Assembly (NCBI RefSeq): GCF_963678635.1
Contig: NC_087064.1
Location: forward strand, 16,361,802-16,425,801
Length of the DNA stretch: 64,000 nucleotides
Direction of reading: 5' to 3'
From: Symsagittifera roscoffensis
Lineage: Eukaryota; Xenacoelomorpha; Acoela; Convolutidae
Translations under genes and position numbers: made by a program
Notes under the pieces: model-generated
The model's input: the letters and a program-made list of their open reading frames with translations, nothing else
Databases searched by the model: none
Told to the model about the DNA's origin: nothing
Shown here: in pieces, positions 19,761-32,682 of the stretch
Numbering within the stretch: position 1 is the stretch's first letter
Layout of the letters: each line of letters starts with the position of its first letter

Positions 19761-21844
19761 AATTTTTTTAGGCGTTTTTCAATAAACTAGTCTCAGTAGA
19801 TGAAACTAGATCATTTGAAATTTTTTAAATCCGCTGGACATTCTTGATAATCAAAACCCATTTTTGAAATTTTTGTTCATCTTGTCTCCGGGCGGTTACA
19901 CGTTTTCAAAAACTGAGATTCTATTGTCTTTTGAGTTATTTTTTTGAATTTGCAAAAAAAAATCAAAATCAAACTGCGAAACGATAAGTTTGAGCGTAAA
20001 CAAACTCCAAGTACTTTTCTTGAAAAATTGGAAAAAACCGCATAACTTAAATGAGTGTTTTATCACTTCATTCATTATCACTTAAAACTTTTTCACTAAA
20101 GTTATCACCAGATCATAAGCATAGCCAACATAGAGTTGGAAAAAAGACAATGCACGCAACTAAACAAAAAAACATTATCTACTTGATTTTTGAAAAAAAT
20201 TGCCTGGTAATCTTAGAGCAAAAAACAATAGATGGCCTTTCTGTTTTTTGATGTCTTCGAACAATCTGACAATTTTTGAAAAATTTATACAATTTCAGAA
20301 AACTGGTGCAAACAGAGCATTTGAAATCACCTTCTTCAAAAAGTTGTTGTGCACGTTATCTTTTCAAAAACTATACTTAGATTTTCTACGTGAAATAATG
20401 TAGTCAATACCTAATCTATTTAGTGATAAAACTTTGAGTAAGCAAAAAATTTTTTTTAAAACATAACCAACACACAGTCAGGAAAGAGTCATGAAAGCCA
20501 GGAAACAGAAAAATTTGTTTTTGAAAAAAAATTTCAACTTTCGAATTTCAACGGAAAAAATGACTTTCAAACTTTTTTAATTTCAAGAATAATTTATGAT
20601 AGATTTTTTCCGATGAAATTATGCCAAATTGAGGAGACTGGATCAATATATGAGTTTAATATTACGCTGGGAAATTTTTTGTGATCTTCACACTTTTGCT
20701 GTTCAGTAGCGGAGTTTGCTTTCAATTTAAAAAAGGAAATGAACTGAAAGAAATCAAAAAACAATCCGCGAAAAATCAAATTTCAGCGTGAACAAGTTTC
20801 AAAATTCTTTCCTGAAAAAAAAACAACAAAAAAATCACCCTGACCTATAAAAGATTTTTCACTACGTTTATGACTTTTGAAAAAAATCTTCATTAATTGC
20901 CCTTGATTTATTTCTGTCCATACGCTGAGTTTCAGAGCTAATATCAAAAAGATTTTAAAAATTGAACAAAATGCAGAGCAAAAAAACGCCTATTTTCAAG
21001 AACAACATTTTGACAGTATTAACTTTGAGTTTCGAAATTTTTTATCGAATTCAAGCTACCCTTTATAAAAAATTAACTTTTGGTTTCAAATAAGTAAAAA
21101 CTTTTCCAAGAAGCGTGAAAAAGTTTTAGCATGTCCAAAATCCACAAAAATTATCACACTCAAAGAACGTTTTTCCTTGCTTATTTTTTCTCAATTTGAA
21201 TTGAATTTGCACTTCATTTTGTCCACTAGAGCAAAAAAGTAAAGGAAAGCATTTGATTTATGATGCTAAGATGAAACTATGTTTAGTAATTTGGGACCGC
21301 GCATCAGAACCGAAATAAAATACGGCCTTTTATAATCTACTAAAACATTTGTGGTCTACTAAAACTTGGTGCTATACTAAAACACGGAAAAAAAAATAGG
21401 AAGAAATACTGGCTCTTTTCCAGTTTCGCACCCTTCAAATTCGATTTTGAAAAGCTTATTTAACGTTATCATAATGCAATGAATTTGGGCGTGGTGGACA
21501 AATCGACAACTGTGAACAGATTTGTTCTTCATACTTTACAGCGTAACATCACGCATTCAGCCGTAATAACACGTAAAACAAACATAAAACTCGGTATTTT
21601 GAAAAGGGGGGACTGGAAAAGAGCCGAAATACTGGAAGATCTACTAACACAAGTGTTTCTAACTATCCAAAATATTGCAGTTTGCTGCAATCGTTCGTGA
21701 AAGTCTTGTGAAAGTTCTCGTTCGTGAATAAATAAAAACTGGACGGAAATGGAAAAGCCATAAGAACGTAAACCATGATTTGTGAGAGCTTCAAGCATTT
21801 GTCAAAAATGAGCGGAGGGGCAAATGATTAGGAAGAGATGATGC
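19761..21844. repeat. Intron with dispersed repeats, no exon seen
   Basis: About 20100-20400 and 20460-20880 are partial copies of a dispersed repeat also present at 57410-57860 and 61900-62330. Shared wording includes 'catagccaac', 'tttcaactttcgaatttc', 'gcgtgaacaagttt' and 'ttcctgaaaaaaaa'. The rest, to the exon at 21845, is AT-rich with nothing recognised. Confidence 0.5.
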
Positions 21845-21989
21845 CTGAAATGATAGTCTGGATCTCTGGAGGGAGTCATCTCCCTCCACTCCCCCAGTGC
21901 TCTGGCCACTCCATTCTCGTAACAGTAGGGCAGCCCATGCACTCTATCCTCAACCTCCGGCTGATATCCCTGGTTGAACAACTTCTGAC
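21845..21989 (-). CDS. Exon 2 of unrecognised minus-strand gene
   Basis: The acceptor gtgcacag|GT completes a Gly codon left by exon 1. The frame reads QKLFNQGYQPEVEDRVHGLP, then YCYENGVARALGEWREMTPS and DPDYHF. There is no usable GT donor; the coding signal ends at TTTCAG|gcatca, a GC donor in phase 2, which exactly fits exon 3. The intron it opens is about 19 kb long and contains the BEL and decayed gypsy elements. Confidence 0.7.
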
Positions 21990-22846
21990 CTGTGCACACG
22001 TGTCGAGAAATATTGAGTGTCGAGAAAAGTATGAAAGTGTGAATTAATTAGATAGAAAATTTGAGTGAGGAGCAAGAAGCAACTAATGATACCTCTTTCT
22101 GTTATTCACTAAATATTACAGATGCCGCTGCATGTCAATCAATCTGTTTAACTTCATTTTTTTTTGGTTTTTACTTCAGTCTTTAAAAATCTTTTCTCAC
22201 TTCAAGCACTGAAGTAGCCTAAACAAATAAACTCAATTTCTCAGCAGAATAAAAATACAGCAAATGGTAATTTTTGTCAAAAATTCTCAGCAGATTCTAA
22301 TATAGACTTTGTAGAAATCGTTCTTATGGAATGGAAAATGCAAAGGATCAATTGAGCAATCTCCCCCTCCCCCGTTCATGCGCCAGTTTCTTCAACAATT
22401 GTGGAACACCAAAAATCACCAAAAATTGTTTAGGAGTGAAAACAAATCTCTTAAAATGATGCATATAAAGTTGACTTTTTCTATCTTAAATGGAAAAAGT
22501 TGCTATTGCGTACATCATTAAGGCCGCGGAAAACAATTTTTGGAATTCAGATATAAGTTTAGAGCACCAACCCAGGTAACTTGTTTTCCTCAAATGATCG
22601 CCCAAACAAATATTCGGAAAACAAAGTTTTGAAAAAAAAATCGATGTTTTCAAAACTTTTCTCGAAATTTATAAATTCATATTCTCGAAACTTTAGTCGG
22701 TCAATTGATTCTGCGCATTCTACACACCAACCATCTGCTTGTGTTTGATAACGCTTTTTGCGTTTTATCATTTTTCACTCGGATAACTCAATTTGTCACT
22801 ACAAGGGGGGGTCTTGTTTCGATTTAGAACGCAGAGAGAACTCTAC
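21990..22846. other. Intron 1, no feature recognised
   Basis: AT-rich, with GT-AG ends that agree with the exon phases. No repeat or open frame I can support. Confidence 0.5.
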
Positions 22847-23066
22847 CTATTCGAGGCTGCTGGATGTTGACATTGGTCAGATAGGTCGTTCTCTTGGCCC
22901 CCACCCTCTCCCGGTCATTCACGAAGAGGTATGCTTGTTTGCTATTGGGGTGTTGGTACTCCCCCACCGACAGACGACAGTTCTCTTTCAACTCCTTGGG
23001 GCGAATTAACCGACGATACAACAAGTGTTTCGAAAAACAGAGTTCATAAGATTTGATTGACGTGCC
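22847..23066 (-). CDS. Exon 1 of unrecognised multi-exon gene (main entry)
   Basis: The minus-strand frame reads GTSIKSYELCFSKHLLYRRL, RPKELKENCRLSVGEYQHPN and AKRTTYLTNVNIQQPRI, ending in phase 1 at ATAG|gtagag. Exons 1 to 5 (22847-23066, 21845-21989, 2704-2908, 2174-2369, 1701-1904) join without a stop or phase conflict. The predicted product is basic, soluble in this part, and rich in short Pro/Tyr/Arg blocks with one charged helix, a style seen in microtubule-associated or ciliary proteins. That is an impression, not an assignment. No enzyme motif is visible. The start of the exon is uncertain: the weak acceptor tgctgag at 23067 fits exon 0, while a better pyrimidine-rich acceptor (gttttgctag) at 23090 would need a different upstream phase. 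Confidence 0.7.
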
Positions 23067-23305
23067 CTCAGCAGGTTTATATTTTTTGGCTAGCAAAACA
23101 AAATTGTAAGCATTTCACTGCATATTATTCTATAATATTGAAAATAAATAAAGCGTACTAATGTTTACAAAATTGAAAAATAATTAAAATTCAAATGTTT
23201 TAAGGCAGATTTTCAAACATATATTTCAACCGCCTATTGTATCGTGTCGTTCACCTTCATTCGCTTAGTCACCATTTTGCCAGATATTTTGGCGCCAAAA
23301 TTGGT

Positions 23306-23340
23306 CCGCCATTGGGGGTTCAAATCCGGCTTGGGGCAAG
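23306..23340 (+). repeat. SINE-like fragment with B box
   Basis: 'gggggttcaaatccgg' matches the pol III B box, followed by 'ggggcaagggacccc'. No clear A box or full cloverleaf upstream, so a truncated tRNA-derived SINE is likely. Confidence 0.35.
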
Positions 23341-23556
23341 GGACCCCTTCGAATTTAGTTTCCTTACACGGTATACTACTTCTGTACATTTTGATAAAAA
23401 ATATATAAAAATTCAAAAGTTCAGAGCGTAAAAAGCGGATGGCGATTTGCAGAATAAGTCATGTAAAAAGTTATGATTGGTGACTCTTGCTTCTGACTTT
23501 TCAATTCATAGTTTTGAGGCAAGATTATACAAAACACTTTTGTTGTCAAAACTTAC

Positions 23557-23681
23557 CTTTTCCAATGGTTTTGGCATCGCAAAAACCGGCATTTGAAGAA
23601 TTAGCGTGCAGATGGGAAAACTTAGGTGTGTTGAAGAGTTAGCGGATTTGGAGTAGGGGCGGGGAGTGCGAACGCTCCACC
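23557..23681 (-). CDS. Possible exon 0 of unrecognised minus-strand gene
   Basis: Good splice signals on both sides: acceptor gaatcttttag and donor GAAAAG|gtaagt. One frame is open (WSVRTPRPYSKSANSSTHLS, ending MPVFAMPKPLEK) and ends in phase 0, matching exon 1 if that starts at 23066. The Met in MPVFAMPKP could be the start codon, making the first part 5' UTR. Confidence 0.4.
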
Positions 23682-23879
23682 CTAAAAGATTCGATACACT
23701 TACCAACTTATCAGCCGGATAGATTCGTGCAACTTCTTAGTCTAATACCAATCTTAATCTTACTCTTATATCTCTTAGTCTCATTAGATCTAGTGTATAC
23801 TGGTATTTGCGGGTTAGGTTTATGAAATTGTCCAAAGGAGAACAACTGTCTTCTAAGATTTATTCAAATTGATTATAAA

Positions 23880-25510
23880 ATAGAATTAAAATTTTTTTTC
23901 CTGAAATTTGAAAAATTTTTATGAAAATCATCCCCCCACACACCATATAAAATACAAAAAGATAAATTTCGCTCCTAGTAACAAATCAATTATGAAAAAT
24001 AAGCTTCTTTCAAACAATTTGGAGCAATTTTAAGACGGATTAACTCTCCGCTTACGCGTTAATAGCGCGAAATATATCGCGCGTTAATTGTCCCAAATTG
24101 GCAAAATGGCAATCTTTAAACCCCAATAACTTTACGAAAAAAGATCACAGGTGAAATATCTTTTCAAATTTGAGCTCAAGACAATAATACTTTTTGAATG
24201 ATATAAAAAAAATTCCGTCAAAAGTAGCTAGTTAAAAAGTCAAAACTTGTCTGAAAAAAAAAAAAAACCCACCCCAAGCACAAATATTCCGTTACTTTCG
24301 TATCGAAAGTCGGAACAATAATCAAATGGCCAAAATATGTTGTTTTGCTGCTGCTGCCGCTGGAAAATTAGCGCCAATTACTCGAAACCATCTTTGCAAA
24401 GAAAATCAGAAAGTCGTCCAGTTGCTTATGTCTGGTTTTTTTCTGTATCTAATGATTTTCTTATTAGCGGAACACTTGTCTGTCTGTTGATATATTTTAA
24501 ATACGGATGGCTATCTAAAAAATTTATTAGCAGTATCAAAAACCTTCATTGCTGTGTTAGGATTTAACGGCTCAGCCGACAATCCCTGGGTTGACGTCTG
24601 CAGAACACAAAACAAAAATTCTGTCATATCAATTTGACTTATAATCGCAAGCGTACTAAAGACTTAGAAATTCGAAGTTGTTTTACTGCTTTATGAAAGC
24701 AAAAAAAGCCCTGAAATCTTTTTTTTTCTAAAGACCGAAGGCAAGGAGAAAAGCAGACACCACTTACCAGAAGTTTTTGTTATCTTTTAAATAAAAATTT
24801 CGAGTTATTTTTTTTAATTTTTAAAGTCATTGTCTGAAAAACCGGTAAAACTCATTCATTGAACTAATTTTCACATTTCTGATACTAGACAAGTTGTTCG
24901 ACTTTAATACATATCGCCTTTTGCCGTTCTTCAAAGTCAAGTCCCTCGTTCTTATTTCTGGCTAAAAAATAGTATTCAGATTAGGCCGACTGTATTTCAA
25001 TGCTTATACGGTCAATAGTGTGTTCTTTACTATTGTTTCGATTTTCGTAACGAACGTAACGGAACATTTGTGCTCGGGGTCGGTTTTTTCTTCTTCAGAC
25101 AAACTTCGACTTTTTAACTAGCCATTTTTGATGGAATTTTTTTACATCATTCAAATAGTTTTGTTGTCCTGAGCTTAAATTTGAAAAAAAAACATCGCCA
25201 ACTTGCTATTAACGCGTAAGAGAAGATTTAATACTTTTTAGAAGTCGTTCTAAGTTGGTTGAAGGAAGCTTACTTGCCTCAACTGATTTGTTACTAGGAG
25301 CAAAATTTATCACTTTGTACTTTAAATGGCGTGTGGGGTGATGTTTTTCACAAAAAAAATCTCAATTTTTTTTTTTAATAGTTTTTCTTTTCATTTTTTT
25401 TACATTTAATTTTTTTTCACGTTTTTTTTCTGCTCCATAGACTTTAAAAGGCAGTCTGAACATCCAGGGCTTTGCACTGATACGAGCAGTTTTTTTGCGT
25501 TTGCTAATGT
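23880..25510. repeat. Foldback element with long inverted arms
   Basis: The left arm (about 23885-24325) and right arm (about 25010-25510) are inverted copies of one repeat. Landmarks are 'tttatgaaaatcatcccccc', 'cgcgttaatagcgcgaaata', 'gatcacaggtgaaatatctt' and 'ttccgttactttcgtatcga'. The same repeat occurs at 27310-27876 and, inverted, at 29743-30290. The spacer (24326-25009) holds no open frame of note. It is a non-autonomous MITE-like family. Confidence 0.75.
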
Positions 25511-26725
25511 CTTCTCTATAGCAAATAGCAAATGTATGTACAGATAAAGCTTATATATTTTTTTTCGAATTCGTAGGGTACATAATTTTTAAGTTCAAAA
25601 GATTTCTAAAGGCTCTAATCTGCGTCATAACAACAATTTTCATATAAGTAATTGCCAGACCATGAAAAAGCACTCCATGTTATATCAATATTACTATGTA
25701 AGCTTCATCTGGTTATAAAGAAATTTCTTTGACTCAAAAATAATTTAAGGCGACATATTTTACCTGAGAGCGAAAAAAAATTAAATTAATCGTAAAAGTT
25801 GATTTTTAAGAGTGTTGTCTTTTCTAGGTCCTTCATATTTCAATTTGCTTTTGAAATCTAAGGTTTTTGTTAGTTACATTTTTTTACGAAGTTTTGGCTC
25901 GAATTGAAGAACTTGACCTCATCCTTCATTGAATCAATGCATTTTGCTCTGAATCCATGACGAAACGCGATGTAGTTCATGTGACGTTGATTCGCCTTTC
26001 AATAAGGCAAAACAATGTTGTGTACCACCGAAAATGGTTATTTTGTTGTTGATACTTTAAAAAGATCTTCTTCATAAAACAGAAGAAAAAAACTCACAAC
26101 CTAACCTTAGACGCGCCCACACTTTATCTAATGCTTTTTGGATAACTATTTTTCAGTACTATTATACTAGTATCTGTTTTCAAGGTATGACATGCCGATG
26201 CCTTGTTTTTTTGTATCGATATGCATCTTTAATTTGATTTAAAAATCGTTGTTTAAGTTTTAGATAACTGTTTCTCAATATTAATCTATCAGTATCTGTT
26301 TTTAATGTTGACTTACGGCGGCCATGTATTGTGTATTGATATCCAAATCGAAAACTTTTTGCATTAAGCATTGTAAAAAAGTGAGTACTCACTAGTGTCA
26401 CAAGCTACGGACAAGCCTATACATGTATGTTTGACGTTATTTTGTCGGAAAAATTGTTTCAAATGGTCTCAACGGCTTCCAAATTTGAGTCTAACATCGA
26501 GTTTTTTTTTATTGATATCCAATTTGATTTGGCGTAAAATTTAGGCGTACTGAAAACTGAAAGAAAAGAGACTGGCCTAGAGTTTCCGCCTTCAACTTTC
26601 GGTTCATCTTTTTTCACTAAATAGAAAGCACGTATTACTCTTGCAACTTTTGAAGCTCAAGGAAATTACTGCTCCACAAAGCGATGATTAAAAAACCTAG
26701 CGAATTAACCACGTAGAGCAGGATT
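25511..26725. repeat. AT-rich stretch with a degenerate direct duplication
   Basis: 26147-26230 and 26262-26345 resemble each other (a 'tagtatctgttttcaaggt'-type block, then a Gly/Pro-poor AT stretch and 'gtatcgatatgcat' versus 'gtattgatatccaa'). Otherwise nothing is recognised. Confidence 0.35.
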
Positions 26726-27309
26726 TATTATTTTGAGTTCATAATTATTGCAATCTTCACAGTCCGCTGATGCTTTGCTTTTTAAATTTTTGTTCACTAA
26801 AAGTCTTATTTCTACAAAAGTCTTTGGCTTGGTCACTGTGTTAACAATTTCTAAACTCATTGATAGTTCAAAGCTTTTGTAGTGTTTCCCTTTTTTCACG
26901 AAAAAAAAATTCATTGTAATTGGATTGAATTCATTGTAATGGGATTGAGCACCATCTATTTCGCAAACTAATTGAATTTAACAATTAGAAATGCCCTTTG
27001 ACTTGTTTATTTCGATTTTAAAAAATTGGTTTTAACGGTCTTGTTTAAAAAAAATTTTTTTCACTTTTTATCGTTTTATTTTTAATGTTCGCCCAATCTT
27101 AATGACTAGGAAAAAGTAATTTTTTTCTCGAGTTTTATCAATCAATGCTTTTAACAAGATTTGAAACAATTTTGAAGTTAAGTAACCATTGGACATAAAA
27201 AAATTTTCCCATTTAATTTTAAATCTTTGTAAATCAGATAATCAGATTAGAGGTCTGACTGAAGGTCGGACTGAAGTATATCGATGCGCATGTTTTCTTA
27301 TTTGAAAAT

Positions 27310-27876
27310 AAAATCTTATTCCTAACAAGACTGCTCGTATCAGGGCGAAACCCTGAATGTTCCGACTGCCTTTTAAGATTTATGGAGCAGCAGTAATAAC
27401 ATAAAAACATTATATGAAATAAAATAAAATAAAAATTTTTTTTTCTAAAATTTGAAATTTTTTATGAAAATCATCCCCCAACACGCCATATAAAGTACAA
27501 ATAGATAAATTTCGTTCCTTGTAACAAATCAATTATGGCAAATAAGCTTCGTTCAACCAATTTGGAACGATTTACATGACGGATTAAATCTCCGCTTACG
27601 CATTAATAGCGCTAATTATATCGCGCGTTAATTGTCACAAATTGGTCAAAATGGCCAAAATGGCAATATTTAAACCCTCATAACTTTACGAAAAATGATC
27701 ACAGGTGAAACATCTTTCCAAATTTAAGCTCAGGACAACAATACCTTTTGAATGATATAAAAAAATTCTGTCAAAATGGCTAGTTAAAAAGTCGAAATTT
27801 GTCTGAAGAAAAAAAAACCCACCCCGAGCACAAATATTCCGTTACTTTCGTATCGAAAGTCGGAACAACAACAGCG
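27310..27876 (+). repeat. MITE-like insertion (forward)
   Basis: About 565 bp, absent from the paralogous position in 38637-38645, so an inserted unit. It starts near 'cttattcctaacaagactgc' and ends at the palindrome 'ctttcgtatcgaaag' and 'tcggaacaa'. Same family as the arms at 23.9-25.5 kb. Confidence 0.75.
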
Positions 27877-29439
27877 CCAAATGTGTCTTCAGTTTTCAAA
27901 TAACCACATTGAGGGTGTGATATCGGGGCAAAATTGTTTCAGTAGAGCTTGAAAATATGGTGAGAAACAACTATCTATGTTGTAGATTTAGCTGCTTCTC
28001 TTGTTGGGCCGCTTATTAAATGTATTTTGCCCTACAAAAAAATATCCTGAGAATTTTTCTGATGTTTCAGCTTTTTTAAATGGAAGCCAATTTTCTTAAG
28101 TGAAGCATAATCATAAATTGAACAGTACGCTTTCCGTACATTACAGTACATTTAAGTGACTGAAAAGAAAACGTCTGGATAAAGCAATTCAAAAATCTAT
28201 TTCCCTAAAAAATTTTGAGTTCAGTTCTACATGTCTCGACGGTTTAGAAAATCACGGAGCAGAATAGGAGAAATATGTGAAAACATTTTGTACCTATTTT
28301 TGTGAATAGTTCTACTGTAAAAACCAGTCAAGTATTAAAGATGAAAAATTTTCAGATCAATTTGAGATTTTGTAAGTTTTATAATCAGAAGCATCCTAGG
28401 ACCTAATGCAGAAAAATTTTCGTAACATTCGAGGACCTATTACACAAAAGTTTTTGCAACACAATTCCGAACGTTTTGTTTAATAGTTGTCCATTCAGAC
28501 TTCTTGAAAAACTGAATGACTTCTTACCAGTAACAAGGACAAACAAACAAACAATAAAAACTATCAAATCAGGTCATCAATAAAAGCCAATTGCATATTT
28601 CAGTGCCGATTTGAGAGCGAAAAAGCAAATGAAACAGTAAACTTGGCGTCTCAAATTTCTCGCATTTTAAAACGCTAGAAAACATTTTCGAAACAAACGT
28701 TTTAAACCTAAATTTAATTCGGAAAATAGTCAGAAACAACTATAGTACAACTATAGAACAAACTATTGGTATAACTTTCACTAAATAAAAGGCAAAAACA
28801 AACATCACGGCAGTTTTTCATTCAAAAACGATACAAAAGGGAAATTTCTTGCCATTCTATCAAAACAGCAACTATTTTGAATCGCATATCTTGGGACAAG
28901 TAGATGCAATCTTGCAAATGAAAATATAGCAACGAAAGATGAAAGGTTCTGAGACAATTTTATTTTTCAATTTTTTTTTGAAAATTAAAAAAAAAATCAG
29001 TGGCGGCTCTGAAAAAATTCAGATTGGATACTTAGTTGTTTTTGATTCAAAGGCCCTCGAAAACATCTCCTAACGAGAGCCGCCTAACATTGTCTCTACT
29101 ACCAACAAAGAGTTCTCAGAATGACTCAACAACAAAAAAATCAACATAAAAAATGCGGAATTGATAGAAAAAACTAAATGAACCTAATATTCATCTTTTG
29201 CTTCAGTAATTATTTTATATTAAATTTATGTCCTAAAACTTATGTTGTCATGTGTTAAAAATTGTGTTTTTCCTATTTTGTGAGATTAAGGTAACAATTG
29301 TCGATCAAAACTTAAACATAGCCGCCAATCATAAAAAATCCGAAATTTTTAAAAGCTTTTTGGGGGCCTTGCTAAGATTGATTCCTCCTTCCACGAACGC
29401 TACTCGGTTGTATTCGCGTTTAAAGCTATTTTTGCCAAG

Positions 29440-29610
29440 AGAGTAGACTCCTAAATGATCTTGCCCAAAAAAGTTATCCTTAACGGAGTTTATCTGGCAA
29501 GATCTTGCAAAAATCTTGCAAAAGCTTTCAAAGGGATGCATCTTCTTTTACAGAATCTTAGAAGTTTTTCGCAAGATCTTACAAGATGAACTCCCTTGAT
29601 CGACTAGGGG
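29440..29610. repeat. Small palindromic element rich in AAGATCTTGC
   Basis: Inverted ends 'ggagtttatctggcaagatc' and 'gcaagatcttacaagatgaactcc' enclose about 110 bp. A better preserved copy is at 43080-43230. Confidence 0.65.
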
Positions 29611-29742
29611 AGTTTCTGCATGTTTAAGTACCCTTTTACTGATTTGGAGCCCGAGTCACCATTTCGATTATGCAGAATAAACTTCATCTGAGGCAAATGG
29701 AATTAGCAGAATAAAAATTAAAATCAACCGTTGAGTAATTGT

Positions 29743-30290
29743 TCCGACTTTCGATACGAAAGTAACGGAATATTTGTGCTCGGGGTGGGTTTTTTTTTCT
29801 TCAGACAAATTTCGACTTTTTAACTAGCCATTTTGACGGAATTTTTTTTAGATCATTCAAAAGGTATTGTTGTCCTGAGCTTAAATTTGAAAAGATATTT
29901 CACCTGTGATCATTTTTCGTAAAGTTATGAGGGTTTAAAGGTTGCCATTTTGGCCATTTTGACCAATTTGGGACAATTAACGCGCGATATAATTCGCGCT
30001 ATTAACGCGTAAGCGGAGATTTAATCCGTCTTATAAATCGTTCCAAATTGGTTGAACGAAGCTTATTTGCCATAATTGATGTGTTACAAGGAACGAAAAC
30101 TATCTTTTTGTACTTTATATGGCGTGTTGGGGGATGATTTTCATAAAAAATTTCAAATTTTAGAAAAAAAAATTTTTATTTTATTTTATTTCATATAATG
30201 TTTTTATGTTATTACTGCTGCTCCATAAACCTTCAAAAGCAGTCGGAACATTCAGGGCTTTGCCGTGATACGAGCCGTCTTGTTGTAATT
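29743..30290 (-). repeat. MITE-like insertion (reverse)
   Basis: Reverse-complement copy of 27310-27876, beginning 'ttccgactttcgatacgaaa'. It is absent from the paralogous site near 43375, so it inserted independently. Confidence 0.75.
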
Positions 30291-30760
30291 TGCTCTCATT
30301 TGTAATATGCTCACTTCTGCTCTCATTTCTGGACAAATAAATTTTGGTAAAACTTGTTCTCATTTCTTCTGAGATAATCTGTACCACAGTGATTTTTCTT
30401 CTTTTAAGAAACGGCGAGCTAGGTTGAATTTATCGATATAATTAATTCTCAAAAATAAGATACAACGCGTATATCTTAACTTTCAGTTAATTTAAGTTTT
30501 TGGGAGTAACTATAATTTAAGTATTTCAAACAACAAAGTTTATCTGACGTTAGTATCCTCTTTTTATATTATTCTTTGAATTTCTATAATTTTCTACAGT
30601 ATTTTATTTTCTAGACGTTTTATGTGACTAAAAAATAAATGATTGGATTTTTTGAGAGTTTTTGAATAAGTTCTCATTTTAAAGGTGCTGTCTGCAACAT
30701 ACTTGCAACATAATTGCAGCATAAAACTCGAAACGTGCAACATCAAAAACGTGCAACATC

Positions 30761-32682
30761 ATTTTTTTCAATCATACTCAAACTAAAGTGCTGATTTCAA
30801 TTATCGGGTCATAACGAACAAAATTTGGAAATTCAAATGCGTTTTTTTTTTCAAAATGGGTTAAGTTTAGACTAAAAGTGAATTGAAATAAAGTTGTCTA
30901 GAGTTTCACCAGAATTAGTTTTTTGCAGTTTTCAAACAAAATCAGACCCAAGTTTTCACCCCCAAATGGGTAATTTTTTTAGTTGATCAAGAATTACGCT
31001 GAAACTTTCAAATTAATGGATGATTAATAAGAAATTTGTATCAAAAGAAGCTTCTTATACAACCCAACTAACTTTTAAAAGGTTAATTTTCCACTGTGTA
31101 GGTGAATATGTTTATTTGTCATGTGTTAAAAATTGTGTTTTTCCTATTTTGAGAGATTAAGGTAACAATTGTCGATCAAAACTTAAACATAGCCGCCAAT
31201 CATAAAAATCCGAAATTTTTTAAAGCTTTTTGGAGGCCTTGCTAAGATTGATTCCTCCTTCCACGAACGCTACTCGGTTGTATTCGCGTTTAAAGCTATT
31301 GTTTGATAATAAGTTTGGTGAAATTCTAAGCAACTTTTGTTCTCTTCATATTTTGTCTCATGTTCAGCTAATTTGAGAAAACGTGTTTAAAGTTTGCAAT
31401 TTTGTTCGTCTGTGCCGATTAGTTTAAATCAGCGCTATAGAACCTAGTAAATGGAAAGATTTAAGTCCATATAGTTAAAAAAACAACTATAGTTGAAATT
31501 CACCATAGTCCCCAAAAATGATGTAAGGTTTCAGCCCGAAGGTCAAAACCTCGCTTTCTAGTGAATAATTGGACTAAAGCAAGTTGTAATTACACGTTTA
31601 TATCTTTTGCTGTCGTCATGTTTTCTTTCTTTTGGTTAAAAATTATACATATGTTTTGTATTGGGCTATTTTTCCCTTCATTACATAATTTATTGGACTA
31701 ATTTGTATTGGACTATTTTGTATGGGACTGTTTTGTGTATGCACCATGTACTTAAGTCATGCACTTTTCACTATAGGGCAGCAAGCAGAAAAAGAGGGTT
31801 TTTTGATAAGATATGCCACCAGATTTGCCTTATCAACAAACAATACAGTTCAAAGAGGGCGTCGATCCAAGATCTGGGGACAGATATTCAAAAAAATGAT
31901 TTTTTGGACCATTTTTTGTAGTTCGACAAGTTCGTTTTACGTGCTTTTTCAAAACAGTATAGAGACCCTGTTTTGACAAAGTTTACGCATTTGCAAGTAG
32001 ATGTATGTGTTCGGAGGTATGCGCTGTAGTTATTGTGGGATTGTTTTTGATAACAAGTATAAACTTAAAGAACATGCTGAAAAGTTAGAAACGGCAGCGA
32101 AAACATTGTGCATGATCTCTTTGAAGATATATTTTATTAAGACACCCAGTTGATGACAATATATATTAACTAAATTAAATCTACTTATCAGAGCAGTCCT
32201 GGTCAATGGCACAGTTATTAAGTCAGACCACGTCAAACTAGAATAAAAACAAAGACGAATTTGGAAAACTGTTATAGATTATCAAATTTTAAAGCATCAA
32301 ACGTTTGAAAGAGGCTCATAAAGTTTGCGAAATCCACCAAGTGCTTGCATATTATCTACTCAATAAATAAACTCACATGGCAAATAAATTATTAAAAACA
32401 ATTTCAGATGCTGATGAACAAGGAAAGAAAATAGGAACAAGGAAAGAAAAAATTTGAAAAAACCTTGGACAATATATCAGAAACAATGGCGTTTCAAGTA
32501 GTTTAACAAAAATAATTTAAGAAAGTCAATATAATCAATTAAGAAGAAATAAGGAACATCAAAAAAGTGAAAAAATGGTGATATATTACAAGAGGTGGTA
32601 GGTTCAATTTTAATAGCTGGATCGCTTTTTGAAATATTTCGCTCATAATTTGTTTCAAAAGCCACATTTTTTGGCAAAAGAT
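30761..32682 (+). repeat. Segment S, copy 1 (left flank of gypsy copy A)
   Basis: 31300-32682 is nearly identical to 34504-35889 and 44673-46056. The first part (30775-31110) is more diverged. 31111-31300 is replaced by a repeat also found at 29240-29440 and 42836-43060. Open frames in it recur only because the DNA recurs; they cover 'ttggactattttgta' tandem units and are not taken as genes. Confidence 0.85.

Larger units (their letters stand above)
26726..30760. repeat. Segmental duplication, segment P, copy 1
   Basis: Aligns in order with 38059-44126: 26733-27309 with 38062-38637; 27876-29740 with 38640-39981 plus 42687-43375; and 30290-30760 with 43400-44120. Copy 1 carries two MITE insertions (27310-27876 and 29743-30290) that copy 2 lacks. 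Copy 2 carries a 2.7-kb insertion that copy 1 lacks. No host exon is seen. Confidence 0.8.

Noticed and set aside
31661-31976. Overlapping open frames repeated at 34868 and 45035
   Set aside because: They recur only because segment S is duplicated. The sequence is a run of 'ttggactattttgta' units without coding character or splice support.
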